This document shows positions 9,688-18,457 of a DNA stretch of 64,000 bases, piece after piece (within the stretch, counting starts at the first letter, position 1; every line of letters begins with the position of its first letter). The stretch is from Curvibacter microcysteis (GTDB lineage Bacteria; Pseudomonadota; Gammaproteobacteria; Burkholderiales; Burkholderiaceae_C), in assembly GCF_028649455.1 (NCBI RefSeq), contig NZ_JAQSIO010000005.1:62001-126000 (forward strand), read 5' to 3'. The notes under the pieces are model-generated. The model was not told the origin of the DNA. It ran no database searches and saw nothing but the letters and a program-made list of their open reading frames with translations. The position numbers were made by a program, and so were the translations under genes.

Positions 9688-10539
9688 TCAAGCCTCCCCA
9701 GCCACGCGGTGGCCCTGGGTGTAAACAGAAAAATCAGCGCCCCGGGCAAAGCCCAGCAGGCTCAGGCCCGCCGCTTCGGCCGTGTGCAAGGCCAGGGCGG
9801 TGACGCCGGACACGGCCGCCAGCAGGGGCACGCCAGCGGCTGCGGTTTTTTGCACCATCTCGTGGCTGGCGCGGCTGGTCACCACCACAAAGCCACTGGC
9901 CTCGGGCTGGCCCTCGCGCTGGCTGGCGGGGCGGCGCAGCAAAGCGCCAATCAGCTTGTCCAGTGCGTTGTGCCGACCCACATCTTCACGCACCAGGTGC
10001 AGCTGACCTTGGGCATCGCACCAGCCGGCCGCGTGCGTGGCGCCCGTGGCTGCCAGCAGGGGCTGGCGCGCCCGCAGCTGTCCCATGCCCGCCACCAAAG
10101 CCTCCGGGGTGTAGAGGCCTTGTGCCGGCAAGGGCGCCACCGGGCGCACGGCTTGGGACAAGCTTTCGGCGCCGCACAGGCCACAGCCGGTGCGGCCCGC
10201 CAGGCTGCGCCTCCGGTCCTTGAATTGGGCAAAGCACGAGGCGGCCACTTCCAGGCGCAGGGTGATGCCCTCGGCGCTGGGGTCGGCCTCGATGGCATAC
10301 ACCTGGCCCGCGTGCTGGACCAGGCCTTCGCTGAGGCTGAAGCCCAAGGCAAAGTCTTCCAGGTCAGCCGGGGTGGCCAGCATGACCGCGTGGGTCACGC
10401 CGTTGTACTCCAGCGCCACCGGCACCTCGTCGGCCAGCACGTCTTGCGCGCTGTGCCACTGGCCGGCACGGTAGCGCCGCACCGGGGTGGCACGGCTGCC
10501 TTCGGGCAGGGCACAGGGGACGGCAGGGTGGGCGTCCAT
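9688..10539 (-). CDS. fdhD: Formate dehydrogenase accessory sulfurtransferase FdhD
   Basis: FdhD carries sulfur from the cysteine desulfurase IscS to the bis-MGD molybdenum cofactor before its insertion in formate dehydrogenase; without it the enzyme is inactive. The 283-residue protein shows the cysteine pair in GRTGCGLCGAESL (residues about 121-133) that accepts the persulfide, and the later VGRHNALDKLIG and TSRASHEMVQK blocks typical of the family. I start at MDAHPAVPC (10539), 11 bp after the fdsA stop. It is part of the fds operon (often called fdsC). Confidence 0.95.
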   Translation of the reverse strand: MDAHPAVPCALPEGSRATPVRRYRAGQWHSAQDVLADEVPVALEYNGVTHAVMLATPADLEDFALGFSLSEGLVQHAGQVYAIEADPSAEGITLRLEVAASCFAQFKDRRRSLAGRTGCGLCGAESLSQAVRPVAPLPAQGLYTPEALVAGMGQLRARQPLLAATGATHAAGWCDAQGQLHLVREDVGRHNALDKLIGALLRRPASQREGQPEASGFVVVTSRASHEMVQKTAAAGVPLLAAVSGVTALALHTAEAAGLSLLGFARGADFSVYTQGHRVAGEA

Positions 10540-10550
10540 GGTCTGCTCGC

Positions 10551-13487
10551 TCAGGCGCTCTGCCCTGCCGCTTGCAGGTGCTCCAGCTGGGCCTGGTTGA
10601 ACTCGCTGTAGTCCCGCTGCCACGGCGACTGGTGAACCGCCGGGGTGCTGGACTCGGCAGTGCCCAGGGCGGGTTGGGCCACCAGGCTCACGTTGACGGC
10701 GGTCACCTTGTACTCCGGGCAGTTGGTGGCCCAGTCGCTGCTGTCGGTGGTGATGACGTTGGCGCCCGACTCGGGGAAGTGGAAGGTGGTGTAGACCACG
10801 CCCGGGGCCACACGCTCGGTCACGGTGGCGCGCAGCACGGTTTCACCCGCGCGGCTTTGGATGCCCACCCAGTCGTCCTCGCGGATGCCGCGTTCTTCGG
10901 CGTCGTGGGGGTGGATTTCCAGACGGTCCTCGCTGTGCCACTGGTTGTTCTCGGTGCGGCGCGTCTGGGCACCCACGTTGTACTGCGACAGGATGCGCCC
11001 CGTGGTGAGCAGCAGCGGGAACTTGCGCGTGACCTTTTCGTCCGTGGGCACGTACTGGGTGATGATGAAGCGGCCCTTGCCACGCACGAACTTGTCGACG
11101 TGCATGATGGCGGTGCCGGCCTCGTCGGTGTGGTCGTTGCAAGGCCACTGCACGCTGCCCAGGCGCTCGATCTTCTCGTAGCTGACACCGGCGAAGCTGG
11201 GGGTCAGCGCCGCGATCTCCTGCATGATCTCCTCGGGGTGCTGGTAGTTCATGGGGTAACCCAGCGCGTTGGCCAGCTTTTGCGTGACCTCCCAATCGGC
11301 ATAACCGGCCAGCGGCTTCATGACGCGGCGCACGCGGCTGATGCGGCGCTCGGCGTTGGTGAAGGTGCCATCCTTTTCAAGGAAGGACGAGCCCGGCAGG
11401 AACACATGGGCGTACTTGGCGGTTTCGTTGAGGAAGATGTCCTGCACCACCACGCACTGCATGGCCTTGAGCGAGTCGGTGACGTGCTGGGTGTTGGGGT
11501 CGCTTTGCACGATGTCCTCGCCCTCGCAGTAAAGGCCCAGGAAGGTGCCTTGCTGCGCGGCGTCGAACATGTTGGGAATGCGCAGGCCCGGCTCGGGGTT
11601 GAGCGTGACGCCCCAGGCCGACTCGAACAAGGTGCGCGTGGTGCTGTCGCTGATGTGGCGGTAGCCCGGCAGCTCGTGCGGGAAGGAGCCCATGTCGCAC
11701 GAGCCCTGCACGTTGTTCTGGCCGCGCAACGGGTTCACGCCCACGCCTTCGCGGCCGACGTTGCCGGTGGCCATGGCCAGGTTGGCAATGCCCATGACCA
11801 TGGTCGAGCCCTGGGCGTGCTCGGTCACACCGAGGCCGTAATAGATGGCGGCGTTGACCTGGCGGCCGGTCTTCACGCCTTCGCTGTTGCCGGTGGCGTA
11901 CAGGCGGGCGGCGGCGCGCAGTTCCTCGGCCGGCACGCCGGTGACGAGCGACATGGCTTCAGGCGAGTTCTCAGGCCGGGCCACGAACTCGCGCCATTCC
12001 CGGAAGGACTTGTCGTCACAGCGCTCGGCGATGTAGGCCTCGTCCAGCAGGCCTTCGGTGACCACCACGTGGGCCAGCGCGCTGATGACGGCCACGTTGG
12101 TGCCGGGCTTGAGCTGCAGGTGGTGCTGGGCCGAGATGTGCGGCGACTGCACCAGGTCAATGCGGCGCGGGTCGACCACGATCAACTTGGCCCCTTCGCG
12201 CAGGCGCTTCTTCATGCGCGAGCCGAACACCGGGTGGGCATCGGTCGGGTTGGCACCGATGACCAGGATGACGTCGGCCTTCTCCACCGACTTGAAGGTC
12301 TGCGTGCCGGCCGAGGTGCCGTAGGTCTGGCCCAGGCCGTAGCCAGTGGGCGAGTGGCAAACGCGGGCGCAGGTGTCGACGTTGTTGTTGCCAAAAGCGG
12401 CCCGGATCAGCTTTTGCACCAGGTAGGTTTCTTCGTTGGTGCAGCGCGAGGAGGTGATGCCACCGATCGAGTCGCGGCCGTGCTCGGCCTGGATGCGGCG
12501 GAACTCACTGGCCGCGTAGCCAATGGCCTCGTCCCAGCTGACTTCCTGCCACGGGTCGTTGATGCTCTTGCGGATCATCGGCGTGGTGATGCGGTCCTTG
12601 TGGGTGGCATAGCCCCAGGCGAAACGGCCCTTGACGCAGGCATGGCCTTCGTTGGCCTTGCCGTCCTTCCAGGGGACCATGCGCACGACTTCAGTGCCCT
12701 TCATCTCGGCCTTGAAGGCGCAGCCCACGCCGCAGTAGGCGCAGGTGGTGATGGTGCTGTGCTCGGGCTGGCCCAGGTTGATGATGGACTTTTCTTGCAG
12801 CGTGGCAGTGGGGCAGGCTTCGACGCAGGCGCCGCAGCTGACGCACTCGGAGTCCATGAAGGACTCGCTCTGGCCCGGCGACACGCGCGACTCAAAACCC
12901 CGGCCGCTGATGGTCAGCGCGAACGTGCCCTGGGTTTCTTCGCAGGCGCGCACGCAGCGGTTGCAGACGATGCACTTGCTGGCGTCGTAGCTGAAATAAG
13001 GGTTGGAGTTGTCGATGGCGGGCTTGCTGTCGCCACGGAAGTGGTTGGCACCGTCGAGGCCATAGCGCACCTCGCGCAGGCCGGTGACGCCAGCCATGTC
13101 CTGCAATTCGCAGTTGCCGTTGGCCGAGCAGGTCAGGCAGTCCAGCGGGTGGTCGGAGATGTACAGCTCCATCACGCCCTTGCGCAGCGCTTGCAGCTTG
13201 GGGCTTTGGGTGAGCACCTTCATGCCGGCTTCGGCCGGCGTGGTGCAGGACGCGGGGTAGCCCTTGCGGCCTTCGACCTCGACCAGGCACAGGCGGCAGG
13301 AGCCAAAGGGCTCCAGGCTGTCGGTGGCGCAAAGCTTGGGCACGCGCACACCGGCGTCGACCGCCGCACGCATCAGCGAGGTGCCCGCGGGCACGCTGAC
13401 GCTGACGCCGTCGATCTCGAGCGTCACTTCTTTTTCAGACACCCGCAACGGGGTGCCGTAATCGGTTTGTTTCAGGTGGTCCAGCAT
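10551..13487 (-). CDS. fdsA: NAD-dependent formate dehydrogenase alpha (catalytic Mo) subunit
   Basis: Catalytic subunit (978 residues) of the cytoplasmic, oxygen-tolerant formate dehydrogenase that oxidises formate to CO2 and passes electrons to NAD. Domains in order: N-terminal [2Fe-2S] domain (CATDSLEPFGSCRLC), a His/Cys-ligated [4Fe-4S] site (HPLDCLTCSANGNCE), two ferredoxin-type [4Fe-4S] motifs (CIVCNRCVRAC, CVSCGACVEAC), a further [4Fe-4S] motif at the start of the molybdopterin domain (CAYCGVGC), then the bis-MGD domains. The molybdenum-ligating Cys is in ARVCHSPTGYG, about residue 375; a Cys rather than Sec. All metal ligands appear intact. Organisation matches the C. necator FdsA. 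Confidence 0.97.
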   Translation of the reverse strand: MLDHLKQTDYGTPLRVSEKEVTLEIDGVSVSVPAGTSLMRAAVDAGVRVPKLCATDSLEPFGSCRLCLVEVEGRKGYPASCTTPAEAGMKVLTQSPKLQALRKGVMELYISDHPLDCLTCSANGNCELQDMAGVTGLREVRYGLDGANHFRGDSKPAIDNSNPYFSYDASKCIVCNRCVRACEETQGTFALTISGRGFESRVSPGQSESFMDSECVSCGACVEACPTATLQEKSIINLGQPEHSTITTCAYCGVGCAFKAEMKGTEVVRMVPWKDGKANEGHACVKGRFAWGYATHKDRITTPMIRKSINDPWQEVSWDEAIGYAASEFRRIQAEHGRDSIGGITSSRCTNEETYLVQKLIRAAFGNNNVDTCARVCHSPTGYGLGQTYGTSAGTQTFKSVEKADVILVIGANPTDAHPVFGSRMKKRLREGAKLIVVDPRRIDLVQSPHISAQHHLQLKPGTNVAVISALAHVVVTEGLLDEAYIAERCDDKSFREWREFVARPENSPEAMSLVTGVPAEELRAAARLYATGNSEGVKTGRQVNAAIYYGLGVTEHAQGSTMVMGIANLAMATGNVGREGVGVNPLRGQNNVQGSCDMGSFPHELPGYRHISDSTTRTLFESAWGVTLNPEPGLRIPNMFDAAQQGTFLGLYCEGEDIVQSDPNTQHVTDSLKAMQCVVVQDIFLNETAKYAHVFLPGSSFLEKDGTFTNAERRISRVRRVMKPLAGYADWEVTQKLANALGYPMNYQHPEEIMQEIAALTPSFAGVSYEKIERLGSVQWPCNDHTDEAGTAIMHVDKFVRGKGRFIITQYVPTDEKVTRKFPLLLTTGRILSQYNVGAQTRRTENNQWHSEDRLEIHPHDAEERGIREDDWVGIQSRAGETVLRATVTERVAPGVVYTTFHFPESGANVITTDSSDWATNCPEYKVTAVNVSLVAQPALGTAESSTPAVHQSPWQRDYSEFNQAQLEHLQAAGQSA

Positions 13488-13497
13488 GGCGAACTCC

Positions 13498-15054
13498 TCA
13501 AGCAGCTTGGGTTTCAGGCACGGCCAATCCGAAGTCCTGGGGGTAATGGTTCAAGGCGGAGAGCACGGGGTAAGGCGTCATGCCGCCCATGGCGCACAGC
13601 GAGCCATGCAGCATGGTGTCGCAGAGGTCGCGCAGCAGCTCGACCTGCTGCGGCTGCGCCGCGCCACCGGCGCGGATCTGGTCGATCACCTCGACACCGC
13701 GCGTGGAGCCGATGCGGCACGGGGTGCACTTGCCGCAGGATTCCAGCGCGCAGAACGCCATCGCGTAGCGGGCCAGCTGCGCGAGGTTGGCGCTGTCGTC
13801 GTGCACCACGATGCCGCCGTGGCCGACCACGCCGCCAAACGCGGCATAGGCTTCGTAGTCCAGGGGCACGTCCCATTTGTCTTCGGGCACATAGGCGCCC
13901 AGCGGGCCGCCCACCTGGATCGCCTTGATGGGCCGGCCCGAGGCGGTGCCGCCGCCGAAGCCGTAGACCAGCTCGCGCAGGGTCAGGCCAAAGGCTTTTT
14001 CAACCAGGCCGCCATGCTTGATGTTGCCAGCCAATTGGAAGGGCAAGGTGCCGTGCGACCGGCCCACGCCGTAGTCGCGGTAGAACTGCGCGCCCCGCGC
14101 CAGGATGATGGGCGTGGAGGCGAAGGTGATCACGTTGTTGATCACGGTGGGTTGGCCAAACAGGCCTTGCAGGGCCGGCAGCGGCGGCTTGGCGCGCACG
14201 ATGCCGCGCTTGCCTTCGATGCTTTCGAGCATCGCGGTTTCTTCACCGCACACATAAGCCCCCGCGGCCTTGCGCACTTCCAGGTGAAAGCGCTGGCCCG
14301 AGCCGAGTACCGAGTCGCCCAGAAAGCCCGCCTCGGTGGCGCGCCGGATGGCCTCGGTCAAGGTCGCGATGGCATGCGGGTACTCGGAACGCACATACAC
14401 ATAGCCTTGGGTGGCGCCCACGGTGACGGCGGCAATGGTCATGCCCTCGATCAGCATGTAGGGGTCACCCTCCATGGTCATGCGGTCGGAGTAGGTGCCG
14501 GAGTCGCCTTCGTCGGCATTGCAGACCACGTACTTCTGGGCGGCTTGGGCACCCGCCACGGTCTTCCATTTGATGCCGGCCGGGAAGGCGGCACCGCCCC
14601 GACCACGCAGGCCGGAGTGGGTGACCTCCTGGATCAGCGCGGCGCTGTCCAGGGTCAGCGCGCGGCGCAGGCCGGCCCAGCCTTCGTGGGCCTCGTAGTC
14701 GGCCAGGCTCAGCGGGTCGGTCACGCCCATGCGGCGGAAGGTCAGGCGCTCTTGCAGCGCCAGGTAGGGGATTTGTTCCGTCACGCCTTGGCGCAAGGGG
14801 TGGTCGCCGCCCTGCAACAGGCCGGCAGCCAGCAGGCCAGGCACGTCTTCCGGGGCGACTGGGCCGTAGGCGATGCGGCCTTGCGGCGTTTGCACCTCGA
14901 CCAGGGGCTCGAGCCAGAACAGGCCGCGCGAGCTGTTGCGCACAAGTTCAATGGATTCACCTGCCGCGCCTTGCAGGGCTTGGGCCACCTCGTCGGCCCC
15001 GACGGCCAACGCGGCGGAATCACGGGGAATGTAAACACGCACAGGGTTGCTCAT
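13498..15054 (-). CDS. fdsB: NAD-dependent formate dehydrogenase beta (FMN/NADH) subunit
   Basis: A 518-residue NuoF-like flavoprotein that receives electrons from the FdsA iron-sulfur chain and reduces NAD. An N-terminal thioredoxin-like region precedes the FMN/NADH-binding block (GLRGRGGAAFPAGIKW, then VCNADEGDSGTYSDR). The C-terminal [4Fe-4S] motif ESCGKCTPCRIG is intact. It lies 10 bp upstream of fdsA and 3 bp downstream of fdsG, so the three subunits are translated from one message. Confidence 0.96.
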   Translation of the reverse strand: MSNPVRVYIPRDSAALAVGADEVAQALQGAAGESIELVRNSSRGLFWLEPLVEVQTPQGRIAYGPVAPEDVPGLLAAGLLQGGDHPLRQGVTEQIPYLALQERLTFRRMGVTDPLSLADYEAHEGWAGLRRALTLDSAALIQEVTHSGLRGRGGAAFPAGIKWKTVAGAQAAQKYVVCNADEGDSGTYSDRMTMEGDPYMLIEGMTIAAVTVGATQGYVYVRSEYPHAIATLTEAIRRATEAGFLGDSVLGSGQRFHLEVRKAAGAYVCGEETAMLESIEGKRGIVRAKPPLPALQGLFGQPTVINNVITFASTPIILARGAQFYRDYGVGRSHGTLPFQLAGNIKHGGLVEKAFGLTLRELVYGFGGGTASGRPIKAIQVGGPLGAYVPEDKWDVPLDYEAYAAFGGVVGHGGIVVHDDSANLAQLARYAMAFCALESCGKCTPCRIGSTRGVEVIDQIRAGGAAQPQQVELLRDLCDTMLHGSLCAMGGMTPYPVLSALNHYPQDFGLAVPETQAA

Positions 15055-15057
15055 GGC

Positions 15058-15579
15058 TCAGGCCTCCACGGGGTTGAGTCGGGCCAGCAGGCCATCGAAG
15101 CGCGCGGTGCTGAGCCGGGCATGCACCTGCTCGTCCACCGCCATGGCCGGCGAGGACGCGCACAGGCCCAAGCAATACACCGGGCTCAGGGTCAGGCGGC
15201 CATCGGCGCTCAAACCACCGTGCTCGGTGTCAGAGCACCCCAGGCGGGCACAGGCATGGGCCCACAAGGCTTCGCCACCGCGGGCCTGGCAGGCCTCGGC
15301 GCGGCAGACCTGCAGCACATGCTGACCCGGCGGCTGGGTGCGGAAGTGGTGGTAGTAGCTGAGCACCCCGTGCACCTCGGCGCGCGACAGGTTCAGGGCC
15401 TGCGCGACCAGAGGCACGCCCTCGGCGGGCACGTAACCGAGCTGGTCCTGGATGCCGTGCAGGATGGGCAGCAAGGCACCGGGCAGGTGGCTGTGCTCGG
15501 CAATGGCTTGCCGCACGGCCTGCAAGGCCAGGTCCTCGCCGGGCTGGGCGGGGTTCGCGTCGGGGGTGGGGGTGCTCAT
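15058..15579 (-). CDS. fdsG: NAD-dependent formate dehydrogenase gamma subunit
   Basis: A 173-residue NuoE-like protein with a thioredoxin fold that binds one [2Fe-2S] cluster. The cluster cysteines are seen in VCRAEACQARGG and further on in YCLGLCASSPA. The N-terminal half has the helical bundle typical of the family (LLPILHGIQDQLGYVPAEGV). It is the first fds subunit gene after the transporter and is 3 bp from fdsB. Confidence 0.95.
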   Translation of the reverse strand: MSTPTPDANPAQPGEDLALQAVRQAIAEHSHLPGALLPILHGIQDQLGYVPAEGVPLVAQALNLSRAEVHGVLSYYHHFRTQPPGQHVLQVCRAEACQARGGEALWAHACARLGCSDTEHGGLSADGRLTLSPVYCLGLCASSPAMAVDEQVHARLSTARFDGLLARLNPVEA

Positions 15580-15617
15580 GGGGTCCTCTTCAATCAGGGT
15601 TCAGCAGGTGGGCGGCC

Positions 15618-17246
15618 TCAGGCAAACAGCTTGGCCACGCTGAGCAAGGTGCGGTAGACGCCCCAGGCCAGCGGGATGCCCACGGCGGCCCAGGCCAGCG
15701 CCACGACCACGGGGCTCACGCCGTCGTTGCCCGCGCCGCTGCCACCCACTTCGGAGGCCGAGGCCTTTTCGTGGGCCAGGCGTTTTTCTTCGGCCAATTC
15801 GGCGTCGTTCATGAACCACTTGTCCGCCACAGGGCGCACCAGCAGGTTGCAGATCAGGCCGATGACCAGCATGCCAGTCAGGATGTACATGGTCTGGTTG
15901 TAGACCTGCTCACGCGGGATGCCCAGGCTCAGCTGGTACTCGCGCATGTAGTTCACCACCACCGGGCCCAGGATGCCGGCGGTGGCCCAGGCGGTGAGCA
16001 GGCGGCCGTGGATGGCGCCCACGAACTGGGTGCCGAACAGGTCGGCCAGGTAGGCGGGCACGGTGGCAAAGCCGCCGCCGTACATGCTCAAGATGATGCA
16101 GAAGGCGCCCACGAACAAGAACACGCTGCCGGCGGCCGCGCTGCCCGGGATGCCGAAGTACAGCACGCCGCCCAGCACGAAGAACACCACGTAGGTGAGC
16201 TTGCGGCCCAACTTGTCGGACAGGCTGGCCCAGAAGAAGCGGCCACCAATGTTGAACAGGCTCAGCAGCGCGGTGAAGCCTGCGGCCACGCCGGCAATCG
16301 CCGCCAGCTGGGTCTTGTCGAGTTCACTGAACTTGGCCGACACCCCGATCAGGGAGCCACCAAACACCTCTTGCAACATGGGCGAGGCCATGCCGATCAC
16401 GCCAATGCCGGCGCTCACGTTCATGCACAGCACCATCCAGACCAGCCAGAATTGCGGGATCTTGAAGGCGTTCTTCACGTGCACGTGGCGCTGCGTGATC
16501 ATGGTGTTGGCCGCGTTGATGGCCGGCGGGGTCCAGCCGGCGGGCTTCCAGCCGGTGGCCGGCACCCGGTAACCCAGGGCGCCCGCCATCATGAAGACGA
16601 AGTAGATCAGCGCCATCACGATGAAGGTGGGCATCACGCCCACGCTTTCGGGGGTGGCAAAGACCTTCATCAGGTCCGCCGCCAGCGGCGAGCCGATCAT
16701 GGCGCCGCCCCCAAAGCCCATGATGGCCATGCCGGTGGCCATGCCCCGGCGGTCCGGGAACCACTTGATCAACGTGGACACGGGCGAGATGTAGCCCAGG
16801 CCCAGCCCGATGCCCCCGATCACGCCGGAGCCCAGCAGCATCATCCAGAACTGGTGCAGGTAAATGCCCAGCGCCGAGAACAGCATGCCGCCGCACCAGC
16901 ACAGGGCCGACACGACGCCGGCTTTGCGCGGGCCTGCGCGCTCCAGCCAGCCGCCCCAGATGGCGGCCGAGGAGCCCAGGAAGACGAAGAACAAGGTGTA
17001 CATCCAGCCCAGCGTGGAGATCTTCCAATCGCAGCTGGTGGTGAACATTTCTGCGAAGAAGCCCACTTCAGGGCCGCATTTGATGCTCTCTTTGATGCCC
17101 AGCGCCTTGGAGAGCGGCAGCCAGAACACCGAGAAGCCATAGGCCATGCCGATGCACAAATGAATCGCGAGCGCCGCCGGCGGCACCAGCCACCGATTGA
17201 AGCCGGGGCCCGCAATGATGCGTTCCTTGTCCAGAAAACCAGCCAT
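15618..17246 (-). CDS. OFA (oxalate/formate antiporter) family MFS transporter
   Basis: A 542-residue major facilitator with about 12 membrane segments. It has the OFA-type start (CIGMAYGFSVFWLPLSKALGI), the MFS loop between helices 2 and 3 (GGWLERAGPRKAG) and a long insert (residues about 50-75) containing two cysteines, as in many proteobacterial OFA members. OxlT exchanges oxalate for formate. Placement as first gene before fdsGBA suggests that it brings in formate, or exchanges formate, for the dehydrogenase. The substrate is inferred only from context. About 38 bp separate it from fdsG. It is led by a structured 5' region. Confidence 0.88.
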   Translation of the reverse strand: MAGFLDKERIIAGPGFNRWLVPPAALAIHLCIGMAYGFSVFWLPLSKALGIKESIKCGPEVGFFAEMFTTSCDWKISTLGWMYTLFFVFLGSSAAIWGGWLERAGPRKAGVVSALCWCGGMLFSALGIYLHQFWMMLLGSGVIGGIGLGLGYISPVSTLIKWFPDRRGMATGMAIMGFGGGAMIGSPLAADLMKVFATPESVGVMPTFIVMALIYFVFMMAGALGYRVPATGWKPAGWTPPAINAANTMITQRHVHVKNAFKIPQFWLVWMVLCMNVSAGIGVIGMASPMLQEVFGGSLIGVSAKFSELDKTQLAAIAGVAAGFTALLSLFNIGGRFFWASLSDKLGRKLTYVVFFVLGGVLYFGIPGSAAAGSVFLFVGAFCIILSMYGGGFATVPAYLADLFGTQFVGAIHGRLLTAWATAGILGPVVVNYMREYQLSLGIPREQVYNQTMYILTGMLVIGLICNLLVRPVADKWFMNDAELAEEKRLAHEKASASEVGGSGAGNDGVSPVVVALAWAAVGIPLAWGVYRTLLSVAKLFA

Positions 17247-17295
17247 GAGTTTGTCTCCGTTTCTTGATCAGAGTGTCTTGTCGATCTTGTTATCT

Positions 17296-17349
17296 GGCGC
17301 TCCGCCCAGGCTTGCAAAAAGCCTGAGCTCAGGGGCGTGCCGGAGCGCC
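17296..17349 (-). promoter_or_regulatory. Nested stem-loop in the leader of the transporter-fds operon
   Basis: A perfect 9-bp outer stem, GGCGCTCCG (17296-17304) with CGGAGCGCC (17341-17349), encloses a second perfect 7-bp hairpin, CAGGCTT (17307-17313) with AAGCCTG (17319-17325). With the promoter proposed just upstream, the mRNA would start at about 17350 and fold at its very 5' end. It could stabilise the message or act in attenuation; no T-run follows. Confidence 0.45.
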
Positions 17350-17356
17350 GGACGCG

Positions 17357-17385
17357 AGTGTGTTCGGCCTGGGTAAGCCGGTCAA
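17357..17385 (-). promoter_or_regulatory. Candidate sigma70 promoter of the transporter-fds operon
   Basis: Reading the minus strand, TTGACC (17385-17380) is a near-consensus -35 box; 17 bp later is CACACT (17362-17357), a poor -10 box. A good -35 with a weak -10 fits an activator-dependent promoter, and the operator-like repeat lies directly upstream. Confidence 0.4.
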
Positions 17386-17386
17386 A

Positions 17387-17412
17387 TTGAATCGGCGTAT
17401 GCCGAGATTCAA
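17387..17412. promoter_or_regulatory. Candidate LysR-type operator of the formate operon
   Basis: An imperfect inverted repeat: TTGAATCGGC (17387-17396), four bases, then GCCGAGATTCAA (17401-17412), which is the exact complement apart from a 2-base insertion. It touches the proposed -35 box, the usual position of a LysR activation site, and lies between the LysR gene and the operon it would control. Function is inferred from position. Confidence 0.45.
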
Positions 17413-17481
17413 AAAAGAAATGTACCCCTGGGAATACCCGCGATCGGGCAAGTCCAAAGGCTTTTTGAGGGGATGAAAGGC

Positions 17482-18438
17482 TTAGACGCCCGCCGCCGGG
17501 GCGCCACTGTGCTGGGCCGCATGGGCCAGCCAGGAGGGCTGGCGCGCCAAGGCCAGCGCGGCCTCCAGCGCGCGTGAGGGGCGCTCGGCCTGGGTCAGCA
17601 TGAAGCCGATCGGGGTCTGCACCTCGGGGCTGATCAACGGCAGCGCTTCCAGCTCGCCGTAGCCCCGCGCCGCACCCACCAAGGCGCCGGGCAGCACCGC
17701 ACACACCTCGCCGGCCACCACGCTGAGCGACAGGGTGAGGATGGAGTTGGTTTCGATCACCGGCTTGACTTCGGCCCCGGCCAGGGCGAAAGCGCTGTCG
17801 ACGATGGTGCGGTTGTGCATGTCAGGGGTGAGCAGGCACAGAGGCAATTCGGCCGCGGCCAGCCAGCTGATGGCCTGGCCGCGCTGCAGGCCCAGGGTGC
17901 CGGGCGGCGGGCGCAGCGGGCTGCGCCGCACGAGGAAATAGTGTTCGGTGTACTGGGGCAAAGCCTGCACCGCCGGGTTGCGGCCCAAGCGGTCGGTGTA
18001 GCCCAGGCCCAGGTCCAGGCTCAAGGCTTCCAGCCCGTTCTCAATCTCGGGCGAGGACAGGGACAGCACCACGGGCCGAATGCCTGGGTACAGCGCCTGC
18101 AATCGCGCTGCAAACCGCGCCACGATGGGCATGGCCGTGGGCACAGCCCCGATGCGCAGCGTGCCTCGGGGCCGGTCCGCTTCGCTTTCCAGGTCCTGCT
18201 GCAGCAGCTCATGCTCGCGCAACATGCGGCGCGCCGTGACCAGCACGCGCTCGCCCTCCGCCGTCAAACCCGCGTATTGACGCGTGCGCTTGACGATGAC
18301 CACACCGAACTCCGACTCCAGCGCTCGCAAGGCGTTGGACAGGGCCGGCTGGGTGATGTGGCAGGCCTGGGCCGCGCGCCCGAAGTGCTGGTGCTCGCTC
18401 AGCGACACCAGGTAGCGCAGGGAGGCCAGGATGTTCAT
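17482..18438 (-). CDS. fdsR: LysR-type regulator, probable formate operon activator
   Basis: A 318-residue LysR protein with an N-terminal winged helix-turn-helix (FGRAAQACHITQPALSNALRALE, residues about 19-41) and a substrate-binding domain. It lies directly upstream of the transporter-fds operon on the same strand, 235 bp away. C. necator FdsR is a LysR protein that controls fdsGBACD, so this is the likely counterpart, although in that species the gene is divergent. The symbol is therefore inferred from context. Downstream of mrp by 19 bp. Confidence 0.8.
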   Translation of the reverse strand: MNILASLRYLVSLSEHQHFGRAAQACHITQPALSNALRALESEFGVVIVKRTRQYAGLTAEGERVLVTARRMLREHELLQQDLESEADRPRGTLRIGAVPTAMPIVARFAARLQALYPGIRPVVLSLSSPEIENGLEALSLDLGLGYTDRLGRNPAVQALPQYTEHYFLVRRSPLRPPPGTLGLQRGQAISWLAAAELPLCLLTPDMHNRTIVDSAFALAGAEVKPVIETNSILTLSLSVVAGEVCAVLPGALVGAARGYGELEALPLISPEVQTPIGFMLTQAERPSRALEAALALARQPSWLAHAAQHSGAPAAGV

Positions 18439-18457
18439 GCGCGGGCGCGGAGCGGTC

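Noticed and set aside
10572-13928. A 1118-codon plus-strand open frame
   Set aside because: It lies opposite fdsA and fdsB, both of which have full conserved motifs. The shadow translation has repetitive Gly/His/Val composition and no motif.
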